The notes: generated from the letters alone by a model not told the origin. A stretch of DNA of 10,943 nt from JBEKVE01 sp049514335 (GCA_049514335.1 JBEKVE010000106.1:1-10943), one strand, 5' to 3'; positions 1 to 6,986 are shown, counted from the stretch's first letter. A program made the numbers and translations.

Positions 1-26
1 CGGCGTGGTCCTGCGCTCCTATCACT

Positions 27-44
27 GCTGAGGCGATGCTCAGC
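27..44 (-). terminator. candidate hairpin at the 3' end of the TetR gene
   Basis: A perfect 6-bp inverted repeat, GCTGAG (27-32) and CTCAGC (39-44), has a 6-nt loop and spans the stop codon of the TetR gene at 40-42. A stable hairpin at a stop codon is compatible with transcription termination or 3'-end protection. No T-run follows it on the minus strand, so it is not a textbook intrinsic terminator, although such terminators without a T-run are often proposed in GC-rich actinobacteria. A chance inverted repeat is a real alternative. Confidence 0.3.
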
Positions 45-756
45 GCGTCGGGGAACCGCCCCCGTCGTCGGCCTCGCCGCCCTGCTCGGCCACGGCGCGT
101 GCCAGCAAGGCGCGCAGGATCCCGGCCGTGAGCGACCCGATCTGGGCCGGGGTCTGGTCGAAGTCGACCATGAGCGCCTGCGTGGTGAAGGCCGACAGGT
201 TGAGCGCGAAGGCCGCCTCCAGGGACGGCGGCGGCTCCCCCGTCCCCCCCGCGCTCCGCCATGCCAGTGACGTCAGGTAGCCCACGCCCCGCAGGCGGTA
301 GGCGCGGCGCAGGTCGGCCACCTCGGCCAGCACCTCCGACGAGCGGCAGTTGGGCCCGTGGATGTCCCAGAAGGCCTCGCCGAAGATGCGGGCGTTGCGG
401 GTGTGGATGGTGACGGCCAGGCCCTCGATCCAGGCGTCGAGGTCCTCGACCCGTCGGGGGAGGCCGCTGATCCACCCCTCGAGGTCGTCCACGAGTCGCG
501 GCAGGCTCTTGAGCGGGTAGCGACCGCACGCCTCGAACATGTCGCGCACGGTGGCGGCGATGAGGGCGTCGTGGGTGGAGTAGTGGCGGAACACGGTGCG
601 CGGGCTCACCCCCGAGACCTGTGCGATCTCCTCCACCGTGGCCGCGAACCCACGCCGGGCCACCACCTCCATGGCCGCCTGCCGGATGCGGGACCGCGTG
701 AGCTGTTGCTGCTCCTCAGTGAGAGAGGAAGGAGCCCGTCGTGGCTCTCCCACCAC
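40..756 (-). CDS. TetR/AcrR-family transcriptional regulator
   Basis: This is a one-component DNA-binding regulator of about 238 residues, a typical length for the TetR family. The N-terminal three-helix domain covers roughly residues 16-62. Its helix-turn-helix reads TVEEIAQVSGVSPRTVFRHYS (about 40-60), with the diagnostic TVFRHY recognition helix and a preceding helix RSRIRQAAMEVVARRGF. The C-terminal ligand-binding part (about 75-225) is helical but not assignable to a ligand class. I chose the GTG at 756 because GGGAAGGAG (770-762) sits 5 nt upstream; the next GTG (753, spacing 8) is equally plausible. The open frame runs further to 1053, but that extension is low-complexity with no better ribosome site. 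Residues 85-112 are a tandem 14-residue duplication. The gene diverges from an MFS exporter across 202 bp, so it probably represses that pump and itself; this is inferred from arrangement only. Confidence 0.9.
   Translation of the reverse strand: MVGEPRRAPSSLTEEQQQLTRSRIRQAAMEVVARRGFAATVEEIAQVSGVSPRTVFRHYSTHDALIAATVRDMFEACGRYPLKSLPRLVDDLEGWISGLPRRVEDLDAWIEGLAVTIHTRNARIFGEAFWDIHGPNCRSSEVLAEVADLRRAYRLRGVGYLTSLAWRSAGGTGEPPPSLEAAFALNLSAFTTQALMVDFDQTPAQIGSLTAGILRALLARAVAEQGGEADDGGGSPTR
421..504 (-). repeat. tandem 42-bp duplication inside the TetR gene
   Basis: Two adjacent 42-bp units (504-463 and 462-421 in coding direction) encode LPRLVDDLEGWISG and LPRRVEDLDAWIEG. They match at 9 of 14 residues with two further conservative changes, and at about 30 of 42 bases. 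The units are in frame and lie in the first part of the ligand-binding domain. The degree of divergence suggests an old duplication rather than an assembly error. Confidence 0.7.
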
Positions 757-958
757 CCACACTCCTTCCCGCCGCCCATCCGATGTGCCGCTGCCGGGAG
801 CCCCGGTGCGCCCGCCCGGACTCCCCGTCGACCATTGTCGCATGCGGTGCTGTCCACACCCGTTTCCATGCCGTGAGGTCGCCGAACCGCCGGCCGGTGC
901 CCGAACGGAATAGCGACCCGCCGCACCCGGTTGGCCCCGGAGTGGGACGTCGGGCCGA
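757..958. other. divergent intergenic region between TetR and MFS genes
   Basis: These 202 bp must hold the promoters of both divergent genes and, by analogy with other TetR/efflux pairs, the repressor operator. I see a good ribosome site for the TetR gene (762-770). There is a CCGGG/CCCGG inverted repeat with a 3-nt loop (794-806), an 8-bp palindrome CGCATGCG (839-846) and an ACCG-N5-CGGT element (886-898). None is long enough to be called an operator with confidence. The only locally AT-richer stretch is CGGAATAGC near 905-914. No clear -35/-10 pair is visible. Confidence 0.5.
762..770 (-). promoter_or_regulatory. ribosome binding site deciding the TetR start
   Basis: The minus-strand sequence GGGAAGGAG ends 5 nt before a GTG at 756 and 8 nt before a GTG at 753. 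No comparable site precedes the ATG at 843, which favours the short form of the protein. Confidence 0.65.
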
Positions 959-2260
959 GTGACAGCGCAACGGAGGGAGCCGGCCGGCAGAGGGGGTGAC
1001 GCGCCCGGGGGTGGATTGCCGGGGCGGCTGGTGGCGCTCATCGCCGTGGCCACCGGAGCCGTGGTGGCGAACCTCTACTACGCCCAGCCCCTGCTCCACG
1101 ATGTGGCCCGGTCCTTCGGCGTGGGGTCGGCGGCGGCGGCGACCGTGGTCACGGCGACCCAGGTGGGGTACGCGGCCGGGCTGCTGGCCGTGGTGCCCCT
1201 GGGCGACCTGCAGCCGCGGCGGCGCCTGGTGGTGCTCCTCTTCCTGGCGACGGCGGTCTCGCTGGTGCTGTGCGCGGCGGCGCCCTCCCTGTGGCTCTTC
1301 GAGGTCGGGTCGGCCGCCGTGGGCTGCAGCTCGGTGGCCGGCCAGGTGATGATCCCCTTCGCCGCCGACCTGGCCCCCGGGGCACGACGCGGGCGCGTGG
1401 TGGCGCGCATCATGACGGGGCTCCTGCTCGGGATCCTGTTGGCCCGCACCGTGAGCGGACTCGTGTCCCAGGCGGCCGGGTGGCGGGCCATCTACTGGGC
1501 GTCGGCCGGGCTCATGGTGGTCCTGGCCATGCTCATGGCGCGCGTCCTCCCCTCCGAAGGGTCGCGCCCGCACGTGGCCTACCCGCGCCTCGTGTCCTCC
1601 TCGCTGCGCATCCTGGTGGACGAGCCGGTGGTGCGGCGTCGTGCCGTGCTCGGAGGCCTCACCTTCGCCGCCTTCAGCGTCCTGTGGACGGCACTGGCCT
1701 TTCTGCTCTCGGCGCCGCCCTATCGCTACGACAACGCCGTGATCGGGCTGTTCGGCCTGGCCGGCGTGGCCGGCGTACTGGCGGCCAACCTGGCCGGGCG
1801 GTTGGCCGACACCCAGCGGACCGGCATCACCACGGTGGTGTGCGCCACGCTCCTCCTCGCCTCCTACGGCCTCTTGGCGCTGGGGCGCAGCGCGCTGGCG
1901 GGGCTGGTGGCGGGGATCGTGGTCCTCGACCTCGGCACCCAGGGAATGCAGATCACCAACCAGGCGGTGATCTACGCCGTGCGCCCCGACGCCCGCAGCC
2001 GCGTGAACAGCAGCTACATGGTCTGCTACTTCGCCGGTGGTGCGCTCGGCTCGCTCGCCACCGGCGCCGTGTTCGGGCACGCCGGGTGGGACGGGGTGTG
2101 CGTCCTCGGGGCCGGCTTCGCCGCCGCCACCCTGGTGGCAGCGGCGTGGGACCGCCGACGCAGGCGGATCACTCCGAGGCGATGGCGGCCAGCAGATCGA
2201 GACGCGACGCCCGCCGTGCCGGCCACGACGCCGCCCCCAGGCCCAGCAGGGCGGCGATGA
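959..2260 (+). CDS. MFS-family efflux transporter (12 helices)
   Basis: This is a major facilitator superfamily secondary transporter of the inner membrane, most likely a proton-coupled exporter. Its 433 residues fit the usual 12-helix size. The first helix carries VVANLYYAQPLL (35-46), typical of a drug-efflux-like MFS subgroup. The loop between helices 2 and 3 has a motif-A-like sequence PLGDLQPRRRLV (80-91). A central loop near 200-225 separates the two six-helix halves, and the second half has the related GRLADTQRTG (280-289). The last helix ends near 397, followed by a basic, proline-rich tail. The GTG at 959 is the first possible start after an in-frame stop at 911-913. It lacks a good Shine-Dalgarno sequence, so a TTG at 1016 or a GTG at 1031 cannot be excluded. 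The divergent TetR gene suggests substrate-inducible expression. The substrate is unknown. The last 92 bp overlap the ABC permease gene antisense. Confidence 0.9.
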   Translation: MTAQRREPAGRGGDAPGGGLPGRLVALIAVATGAVVANLYYAQPLLHDVARSFGVGSAAAATVVTATQVGYAAGLLAVVPLGDLQPRRRLVVLLFLATAVSLVLCAAAPSLWLFEVGSAAVGCSSVAGQVMIPFAADLAPGARRGRVVARIMTGLLLGILLARTVSGLVSQAAGWRAIYWASAGLMVVLAMLMARVLPSEGSRPHVAYPRLVSSSLRILVDEPVVRRRAVLGGLTFAAFSVLWTALAFLLSAPPYRYDNAVIGLFGLAGVAGVLAANLAGRLADTQRTGITTVVCATLLLASYGLLALGRSALAGLVAGIVVLDLGTQGMQITNQAVIYAVRPDARSRVNSSYMVCYFAGGALGSLATGAVFGHAGWDGVCVLGAGFAAATLVAAAWDRRRRRITPRRWRPADRDATPAVPATTPPPGPAGRR

Positions 2261-4703
2261 CGAGGAACAGCACCAGGCTGGGATAGGGCACGACGATGCG
2301 GTCGATCCCCTGCTGGCTGAGCGACGAGGCGAAGGACACCCCGAGACCGGTGCCCACCACCACGCCGATGAGAGCGCCGAACACCGCCATGATGACCGCT
2401 TCGGAGCGGATCATGGACTTGACCTGGCGCCGTCGCATACCCACGGCGCGCAGCAGGCCGATCTCGTGGGTGCGCTCGAACACCGACAGCATGAGGGTGT
2501 TGACGATGCCGATGAGCGCCACCAGCACCGCCAGGGCCAGGAGAACGTAGACCAGCCCGAGCAGTTGGTTGACCGCCTTCTCCTGGGACTTCTTGAACTC
2601 GGCCTGGGTCTGGACCTGGACGTTGGGATTGCTGTGCAGCGCCGCCACCAGGGACGCCCTGCCCGAGGCGGTGGCGCCGTCGGCGGCGCGCACCAGCACC
2701 GCCACGGGGAGCGGGTCCGAGAAGTGCGACTGGAAGAACTGGTCGCTCACGAGGAAGCTGCCGAGGAGGGAGTTGGGCATGAAGATCCCGCCCACCCGCA
2801 TCGTCCCCCCGCCGGTGAGGGCGAATTTCACCGGCGCCACCGAACCCACCACCAGATGGTCCGAGCGCGCCGTGGTGGTGTCCACGAGCAGGTCCCCGGC
2901 CTCCAGGGCGGAGGCGCCGGCGCCCGACGACACGCGCAGGATGATCGTCTCCCCCAGGTGCTGCGGGGCCACCCCGGCCAGGGTGTCGATCGACCCCTCG
3001 AATTCGAAGGTGCCGGTGTAGACCGAAGACACCGACCGCACCCCGGGCACCCCCGACACCGCGCTCGCCACGGAGCGGCTGAACTGGCCGGCGCCGCCCG
3101 CCGAGGACGCCGTGACGATGTAGTCGGCGCTGATGGCCTCGTCGATGCTGGCCGTGGCCGACTTCGACACCGATGCGCCGAACACGGCGATGACCGACAC
3201 GAGGGCCAGTCCCACCATGAGCGCGGCGGCGGTCTGGGCCGTGCGCCGGGGGCTGCGCATGGAGTTCTCGCGGCCGAGCTTTCCCGACACCCCGAGGGCG
3301 TTGGCGAGCGGGATGCCGATGAACCCGGACAAAGGCCGGGCCACCAGGGGCGACAGCATGCCCACGCCGATGAACAGCGCCACGGCGCCGATCCCCACGA
3401 GCTGGATGGCGGGTTTGCTGAGACCGAGCGCCAGCACGACCGCCCCCACGCCCAGCACGGTGCCGCCGATCGTCACCCGCCGGCGCATCGACTCCGCCTC
3501 CCCGCCCTGCTGGTCGACGAGCGCCTCCACGGGGGCGATGCGCACGGCCCGGCGGGCGGGGCTGATGGCCGACACGACCGTCACGCCGATCCCGACGGCC
3601 AGGCCGGCGATGACTGTGCGGGTCTGGAACACGAGCGCGCCGGTGGGGAGCGAGATCCCGAACCCCTTGAGCAGCGCCACGAGCCCGACGGCGGTGGCCA
3701 CCCCGAGGCCGAGGCCCACGAGCGATGCCACCAGTCCGACGATGAACGCCTCGGCCAGGACCGACCGGAAGACCTGGCGGCGGCTGGCGCCCAGGAGGCG
3801 CAGCAGCGCCAGCTCCTTGGTGCGCTGCCCCACGATGATCGAGAACGTGTTGAAGATGGTGAAGCCGCCTACGAACAGGGCGATGAAGGCGAACACGAGC
3901 AGGGCGGTGGAGAAAAACGACAGCGCCTGGTTGATGGCGTTGCTGTTCTCACTGGCAACGGTCGCACCGGTGACGACCTCGGCACCGGGGGGCAGCACGC
4001 GGGCGATGGCCCCGCGCAGCTGGGCCGCGTTCGTGCCCGGTTCAGCCAGCACGTCGATGGCGTCGTAGGAGCCGACGGAGCCGAAGAGCTGCTGGGCCGT
4101 CGGGATGTCGAAGCCGGCGATCGTGGCGCCCGCCAGGTTGCCGGCCGTGCCGAAGCGGACGATGCCGGCGATGGTGAAGGTCCGCGGCGGTCCCGACAGA
4201 AGGACGTGCACGCGCTCCCCCACGGCGAAGTGGTATTTCTGCGCCGTGGACTGGTCCATGTCGACCTGGTCCGGCGCCGTGGGCCGGGCGCCGCTCACCA
4301 CCGTCAGCGACGACAGCTGGGGCTGGGGGTCCATCGACACGCCCAGGGTGGGCGCTCCCCCTGTGGCGATGGCCTTGCCGTCACGCGCCACGAACTGGGC
4401 ATAGCCCGACACGGTGCCCTCGGCGTACTCGACACCGGGGACGGCGCGCACCGTGGCCGCCACCGACTCGGGGATGGGCTTGCGCCCTGCGGTTCCCGAG
4501 GACTCGGAGAAGGCAGCCTTCTCCCGCACCACGAAGTCCACCTTCTGGTAGATGTTGTCGAACAGGGTGGTGAAGGTGTTGTGCAGCGTGTCGGTGAGGA
4601 CGAGCGTGCCCGTCACGAACATCACGCCCAGGACGATGGCCAACGCCGTGAGCGCCAGGCGCAGCTTGTGGGCGAGCAGGCCCTTGATGGTGGCTTTCCA
4701 CAT
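2169..4703 (-). CDS. FtsX/MacB-type ABC transporter permease (two-module)
   Basis: This is the membrane subunit of an ABC transporter, 844 residues with two FtsX-like permease modules. Helix 1 (about 14-35) is followed by a large extracytoplasmic MacB_PCD-like domain (about 36-260). Helices follow at about 265-290, 315-347 and 363-382, with the coupling sequence GQRTKELALLRLLGASRRQVF (about 292-312). The second module has helices near 411-428, 433-455 and 490-511, an external domain (about 512-712), and helices near 713-740, 768-795 and 808-828. It repeats the pattern as FERTHEIGLLRAVGMRRRQV (742-761). The C-terminus WPARRASRLDLLAAIASE is the usual ending of these permeases. The ATG lies 1 nt after the ATPase stop and has no good ribosome site, so translation is probably coupled. 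Proteins of this class move lipoproteins, peptides or other molecules out of the membrane, or drive mechanotransmission; the substrate here cannot be read from sequence. Confidence 0.92.
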   Translation of the reverse strand: MWKATIKGLLAHKLRLALTALAIVLGVMFVTGTLVLTDTLHNTFTTLFDNIYQKVDFVVREKAAFSESSGTAGRKPIPESVAATVRAVPGVEYAEGTVSGYAQFVARDGKAIATGGAPTLGVSMDPQPQLSSLTVVSGARPTAPDQVDMDQSTAQKYHFAVGERVHVLLSGPPRTFTIAGIVRFGTAGNLAGATIAGFDIPTAQQLFGSVGSYDAIDVLAEPGTNAAQLRGAIARVLPPGAEVVTGATVASENSNAINQALSFFSTALLVFAFIALFVGGFTIFNTFSIIVGQRTKELALLRLLGASRRQVFRSVLAEAFIVGLVASLVGLGLGVATAVGLVALLKGFGISLPTGALVFQTRTVIAGLAVGIGVTVVSAISPARRAVRIAPVEALVDQQGGEAESMRRRVTIGGTVLGVGAVVLALGLSKPAIQLVGIGAVALFIGVGMLSPLVARPLSGFIGIPLANALGVSGKLGRENSMRSPRRTAQTAAALMVGLALVSVIAVFGASVSKSATASIDEAISADYIVTASSAGGAGQFSRSVASAVSGVPGVRSVSSVYTGTFEFEGSIDTLAGVAPQHLGETIILRVSSGAGASALEAGDLLVDTTTARSDHLVVGSVAPVKFALTGGGTMRVGGIFMPNSLLGSFLVSDQFFQSHFSDPLPVAVLVRAADGATASGRASLVAALHSNPNVQVQTQAEFKKSQEKAVNQLLGLVYVLLALAVLVALIGIVNTLMLSVFERTHEIGLLRAVGMRRRQVKSMIRSEAVIMAVFGALIGVVVGTGLGVSFASSLSQQGIDRIVVPYPSLVLFLVIAALLGLGAASWPARRASRLDLLAAIASE

Positions 4704-4704
4704 G

Positions 4705-5505
4705 TCAGCTGCCGAGCCGCCTGACCTGCTCGAGCACCAGGTCGGCCGTGGGCGAGCGGAGCTCGCCCACCACTGAGCCGTCGTTCAGGAACAGGACGCG
4801 GTCCGAGTGCGCCGCCCCCCGGGGGTCGTGGGTCACCATGGCGATGGTCTGGCCGAACTCGTCGACCGACCGCCGCAGGAACCCGAGCATCTCGCTCGAC
4901 GCGTTGGAGTCGAGGTTCCCGGTGGGCTCGTCGGCGAAGATGAGATCGGGGCGCCCCATGAGGGCGCGGGCGCACGCCACGCGCTGCTGCTGGCCGCCGG
5001 ACAGCTCGTTGGGGCGGTGCGACAGGCGGTCGCCGATACCGAGCTGCGCCACGAGGTAGTCGAACCACGGCCGGTCGACGGCCCGTCCGGCCAAGGCCGC
5101 AGGGAGGGTGATGTTCTCCTCGGCGGTGAGGGTGGGCACGAGGTTGAAGGACTGGAACACGAAGCCGATCCGGTCGCGGCGCAGCTTCGTCAGTCCGGTG
5201 TCGTCGAGGGTGGCAACCTCCTCGTCGCCCACGAACACCTGCCCCGAGGTGGGGCGGTCGAGCCCCGCCATGCAGTGCATGAGCGTCGACTTCCCCGAAC
5301 CCGAGGGGCCCATGACGGCGGTGAACCGACCCCGTTCGAAATCCACGGTGATGCCGTCGAGGGCGCGCACCACGGCGTCACCGCGCCCGTAGATCTTGAC
5401 GAGATCGACAGCGCGCGCCGCCGGCGGGGTCGACGCCGGTGCCGGTCCGGGTGCAGGAGGGGATTCGTTGCGAGTCAGGGGGGCTCCTTGTGAGCGGATG
5501 CGCAC
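4705..5505 (-). CDS. LolD/MacB-type ABC transporter ATP-binding protein
   Basis: This cytoplasmic ATPase powers the permease encoded immediately downstream. All ABC motifs are intact (numbered from the GTG at 5505): Walker A GPSGSGKST (66-74), Q-loop VFQSFN with Q118, signature LSGGQQQR (168-175), Walker B LIFADEPTGNLDS (188-200) and the switch histidine in MVTHD (H226). The signature and the GNLDS D-loop are typical of the LolD/MacB branch. The boundary given uses a GTG at 5505, which has no Shine-Dalgarno sequence and lies next to a strong hairpin. A CTG at 5478 has a perfect AAGGAG 5 nt upstream and would remove the first nine residues, so I think it is the likelier real start. Either way, residues up to about 30 are a Pro/Ala-rich tail outside the conserved fold. 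The gene is 1 nt from the permease gene in one operon. Confidence 0.93.
   Translation of the reverse strand: MRIRSQGAPLTRNESPPAPGPAPASTPPAARAVDLVKIYGRGDAVVRALDGITVDFERGRFTAVMGPSGSGKSTLMHCMAGLDRPTSGQVFVGDEEVATLDDTGLTKLRRDRIGFVFQSFNLVPTLTAEENITLPAALAGRAVDRPWFDYLVAQLGIGDRLSHRPNELSGGQQQRVACARALMGRPDLIFADEPTGNLDSNASSEMLGFLRRSVDEFGQTIAMVTHDPRGAAHSDRVLFLNDGSVVGELRSPTADLVLEQVRRLGS
5484..5489 (-). promoter_or_regulatory. Shine-Dalgarno AAGGAG in front of a CTG codon
   Basis: Minus-strand AAGGAG (5489-5484) is followed by five C residues and then CTG (5478-5476), in frame with the ABC ATPase. No ATG, GTG or TTG occurs in frame between this site and the conserved ATPase core, so the site either serves a CTG start or is fortuitous. 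Confidence 0.5.
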
Positions 5506-5508
5506 CGT

Positions 5509-5525
5509 CCGTCGGGCACCGACGG
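5509..5525. promoter_or_regulatory. 7-bp inverted repeat beside the ATPase start
   Basis: CCGTCGG (5509-5515) and CCGACGG (5519-5525) form a perfect inverted repeat with a 3-nt GCA loop. It lies 4 nt upstream of the GTG at 5505 and about 31 nt upstream of the CTG at 5478. It could be an operator or an RNA hairpin in the leader. As an RNA hairpin it would cover the ribosome-binding position of the GTG start. Confidence 0.35.
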
Positions 5526-5639
5526 CGTGTCGCAGGACGTGTCATGCAGGCTACCCCCGGCTACTCACACGTTCATCACCAAGGACCCACACCGGGATCA
5601 CGCACCGCGCCCCATCCCCCATCAGGAGCGGAACGCCGA

Positions 5640-5655
5640 CTCCGCCGACGCGGAG
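5640..5655 (-). terminator. candidate hairpin between the CTERM gene and the ABC operon
   Basis: CTCCGC (5640-5645) and GCGGAG (5650-5655) form a perfect 6-bp GC-rich stem with a 4-nt loop, about 70 nt beyond the stop of the upstream minus-strand gene. It lies in the 221-bp gap that separates that gene from the ATPase. There is no T-run after it. It could be a terminator without a T-run, and the rest of the gap (5506-5726) must contain the ABC operon promoter. I see no clear -35/-10 pair there. Confidence 0.3.
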
Positions 5656-5691
5656 GACGGACCGAGGGCCGCTGTGCGTGAACAGGCCGGC

Positions 5692-5731
5692 CGGTGCGTG
5701 GTGGGCTCAGGCGGTGCGTGGTGGGCTCAGG
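5692..5731. repeat. perfect 20-bp tandem duplication across a stop codon
   Basis: The unit at 5692-5711 is repeated exactly at 5712-5731. It begins CGGTGCGTGG and ends GGGCTCAGG. The copy at 5712-5731 contains the stop codon (5727-5729) and final alanine of the CTERM protein gene. The other copy lies just beyond the stop, in the 3' untranslated region. It looks like a replication-slippage duplication. Confidence 0.85.
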
Positions 5732-6959
5732 CGGCGCGACGACGGCGCTCCCGTCGAGCCAGGACGACGGCCCCCACGACCAAGCCACCCAGCGCGGGCA
5801 GGGCCGCCACGGCGGGCGCCTCGGGCGTGTCGGCGGGCGGTGTCCCGGGGGCGAAGGCGAGGCTCTTGAAGGCCTCACCGCTCGGCGCCGATGCGAGCGT
5901 CGTGACCGGCGACGTCAAGGTGCCACCCGGTCCCGAGCTGTCGGTGAGCTCGGACAGCACGCTGTCGAAGGGTGCGCTCGTCGTCGTGGCGTCGGTGACG
6001 TAGATGCTGGCCACGCCGGCGCTCACCCGCACGGCGATCCCCTCCACCTCGGGCACCGGCACGGCGCCCTCGAGCGTCCAGGTGCCGTCGACGAGCGAGT
6101 ACTTCTCCACGTGGCCGGCCCCGGTGTCCGCCACGTACAGCGTGTCGGGAGAGGAGCCGGGGCCGAGCGTGGCGAAGGCGAACCCGTCGGGGTCGGACCC
6201 CGGCGGCGGCGAGGGCACGAGCGCAGTGTCGGTCTGCGGCGCCGTGCTCGGCAGCCCGCTCCCCACCGCCACCACGCCCGCGGGGGTCGACGCGTAGAGC
6301 TGGCCGTCGGAGATGAGCACCTGGTGCACGGCCGTGGTGTTCAGATAGGTGGCACCCGACGCGCCGTCGGTGGCGGCCCCGAGACCGCCCTGGCCCCCGG
6401 TGTAGAAGGAACCCGACGCCCCGGTGGTGCCGGTGGCGGACCGCAACGCATTGGGCCCGTCCGACGGCCCCTCGGTGGTGGCGTCGGTGAGCACCGTACT
6501 CGTGTCCATGACGCCTGTTCCCGACACGATCCCCACCATGCGCCCGATTCCCGGCACGGTGGTGACGTCGGCCACGCCGGCGTTGTCGTCGTAGCCGGTG
6601 GCGTAGAGGAACTGGCCGTCCCCCGACACCGTGAGCTCCCCGTCGTCGGTGGCGGTGCCAGCATCCACCAGCGCGTGCGTGGCGCCGTGGGGCCCTTTCG
6701 TGACTGTCGACGGGAAGGTGACCACGAAGCCGCTGGGCACACCGGCGGCGCTGTAGTCCCACAGCGACACCGGTGCCGACGTGGCCGACGGCGTCGCACC
6801 ACCCACGGTGCCCACCTCGTACACGACCAGGTCGCCCGGCGTGAAGGCGCTCGGTGCGGCCCACGCCGGCGCCGCCCCCGCCAAGGTGGTGACACCCATG
6901 ACGGCCAGGACGGCGCACACCGGCCGTGTGGATCTGCGAACCATCCCCGCCGCACGCAC
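5727..6959 (-). CDS. secreted PEP-CTERM-like protein with beta-propeller-like body
   Basis: I do not know a specific function. Numbered from the GTG at 6959 (410 residues), a signal peptide covers about 6-34: positive MVRRSTR, a hydrophobic core and an AWA-A cleavage site. The body (about 35-370) is rich in Gly, Thr, Ser and Asp with recurrent short strands such as GQFLYATGYDD, GQLYASTPAGV and DTLYVADTGAGHV, which suggests a beta-propeller. The pattern FTPGDLVVYEVG near the start and DTLYVADTGAGHVEKYSL later resembles a family often seen in PEP-CTERM proteins; this is from memory and unchecked. The C-terminus has PEAP, a hydrophobic helix and ARRERRRRAA, the layout of PEP-CTERM-type sorting signals. 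GGAGG (6970-6966) lies 6 nt before the GTG and a promoter maps just upstream, so I prefer this start to the ATG at 6974. No sorting enzyme is encoded in this window. Confidence 0.85.
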   Translation of the reverse strand: MRAAGMVRRSTRPVCAVLAVMGVTTLAGAAPAWAAPSAFTPGDLVVYEVGTVGGATPSATSAPVSLWDYSAAGVPSGFVVTFPSTVTKGPHGATHALVDAGTATDDGELTVSGDGQFLYATGYDDNAGVADVTTVPGIGRMVGIVSGTGVMDTSTVLTDATTEGPSDGPNALRSATGTTGASGSFYTGGQGGLGAATDGASGATYLNTTAVHQVLISDGQLYASTPAGVVAVGSGLPSTAPQTDTALVPSPPPGSDPDGFAFATLGPGSSPDTLYVADTGAGHVEKYSLVDGTWTLEGAVPVPEVEGIAVRVSAGVASIYVTDATTTSAPFDSVLSELTDSSGPGGTLTSPVTTLASAPSGEAFKSLAFAPGTPPADTPEAPAVAALPALGGLVVGAVVLARRERRRRAA

Positions 6960-6965
6960 CCGCCA

Positions 6966-6970
6966 CCTCC
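6966..6970 (-). promoter_or_regulatory. ribosome binding site deciding the CTERM protein start
   Basis: Minus-strand GGAGG is 6 nt upstream of a GTG at 6959. The ATG at 6974 would lie upstream of this site and has no site of its own. The ATG at 6944 has only a weak GGCGGGG directly adjacent. Confidence 0.7.
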
Positions 6971-6986
6971 GCATCGGTTGGCGCGC

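Noticed and set aside
757..1053. N-terminal extension of the TetR protein to the start at 1053
   Set aside because: The added ~99 residues are low-complexity, have no domain, enter the MFS coding region antisense, and lack a ribosome site comparable with the one at 762-770.
716..2080. Minus-strand open frame of 454 codons across the MFS gene
   Set aside because: Histidine-, glutamine- and arginine-rich translation without recognisable motifs, fully antisense to a clear 12-helix transporter.
2037..4724. Long plus-strand open frame of 895 codons
   Set aside because: It is the antisense of the ABC permease. Its translation is rich in H, R, G, D and Q with no hydrophobic segments, the usual shadow product of high-GC coding DNA, while the minus strand gives a conserved transporter.
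5692..5731. 20-bp direct repeat as an attachment site or target-site duplication
   Set aside because: The copies are directly adjacent with nothing between them, and no integrase, transposase or tRNA gene is present. Slippage duplication explains it.
6960..6974. ATG at 6974 as start of the CTERM protein
   Set aside because: No Shine-Dalgarno sequence, only about 6 nt from the proposed transcription start, and the GTG at 6959 has a well-spaced GGAGG.
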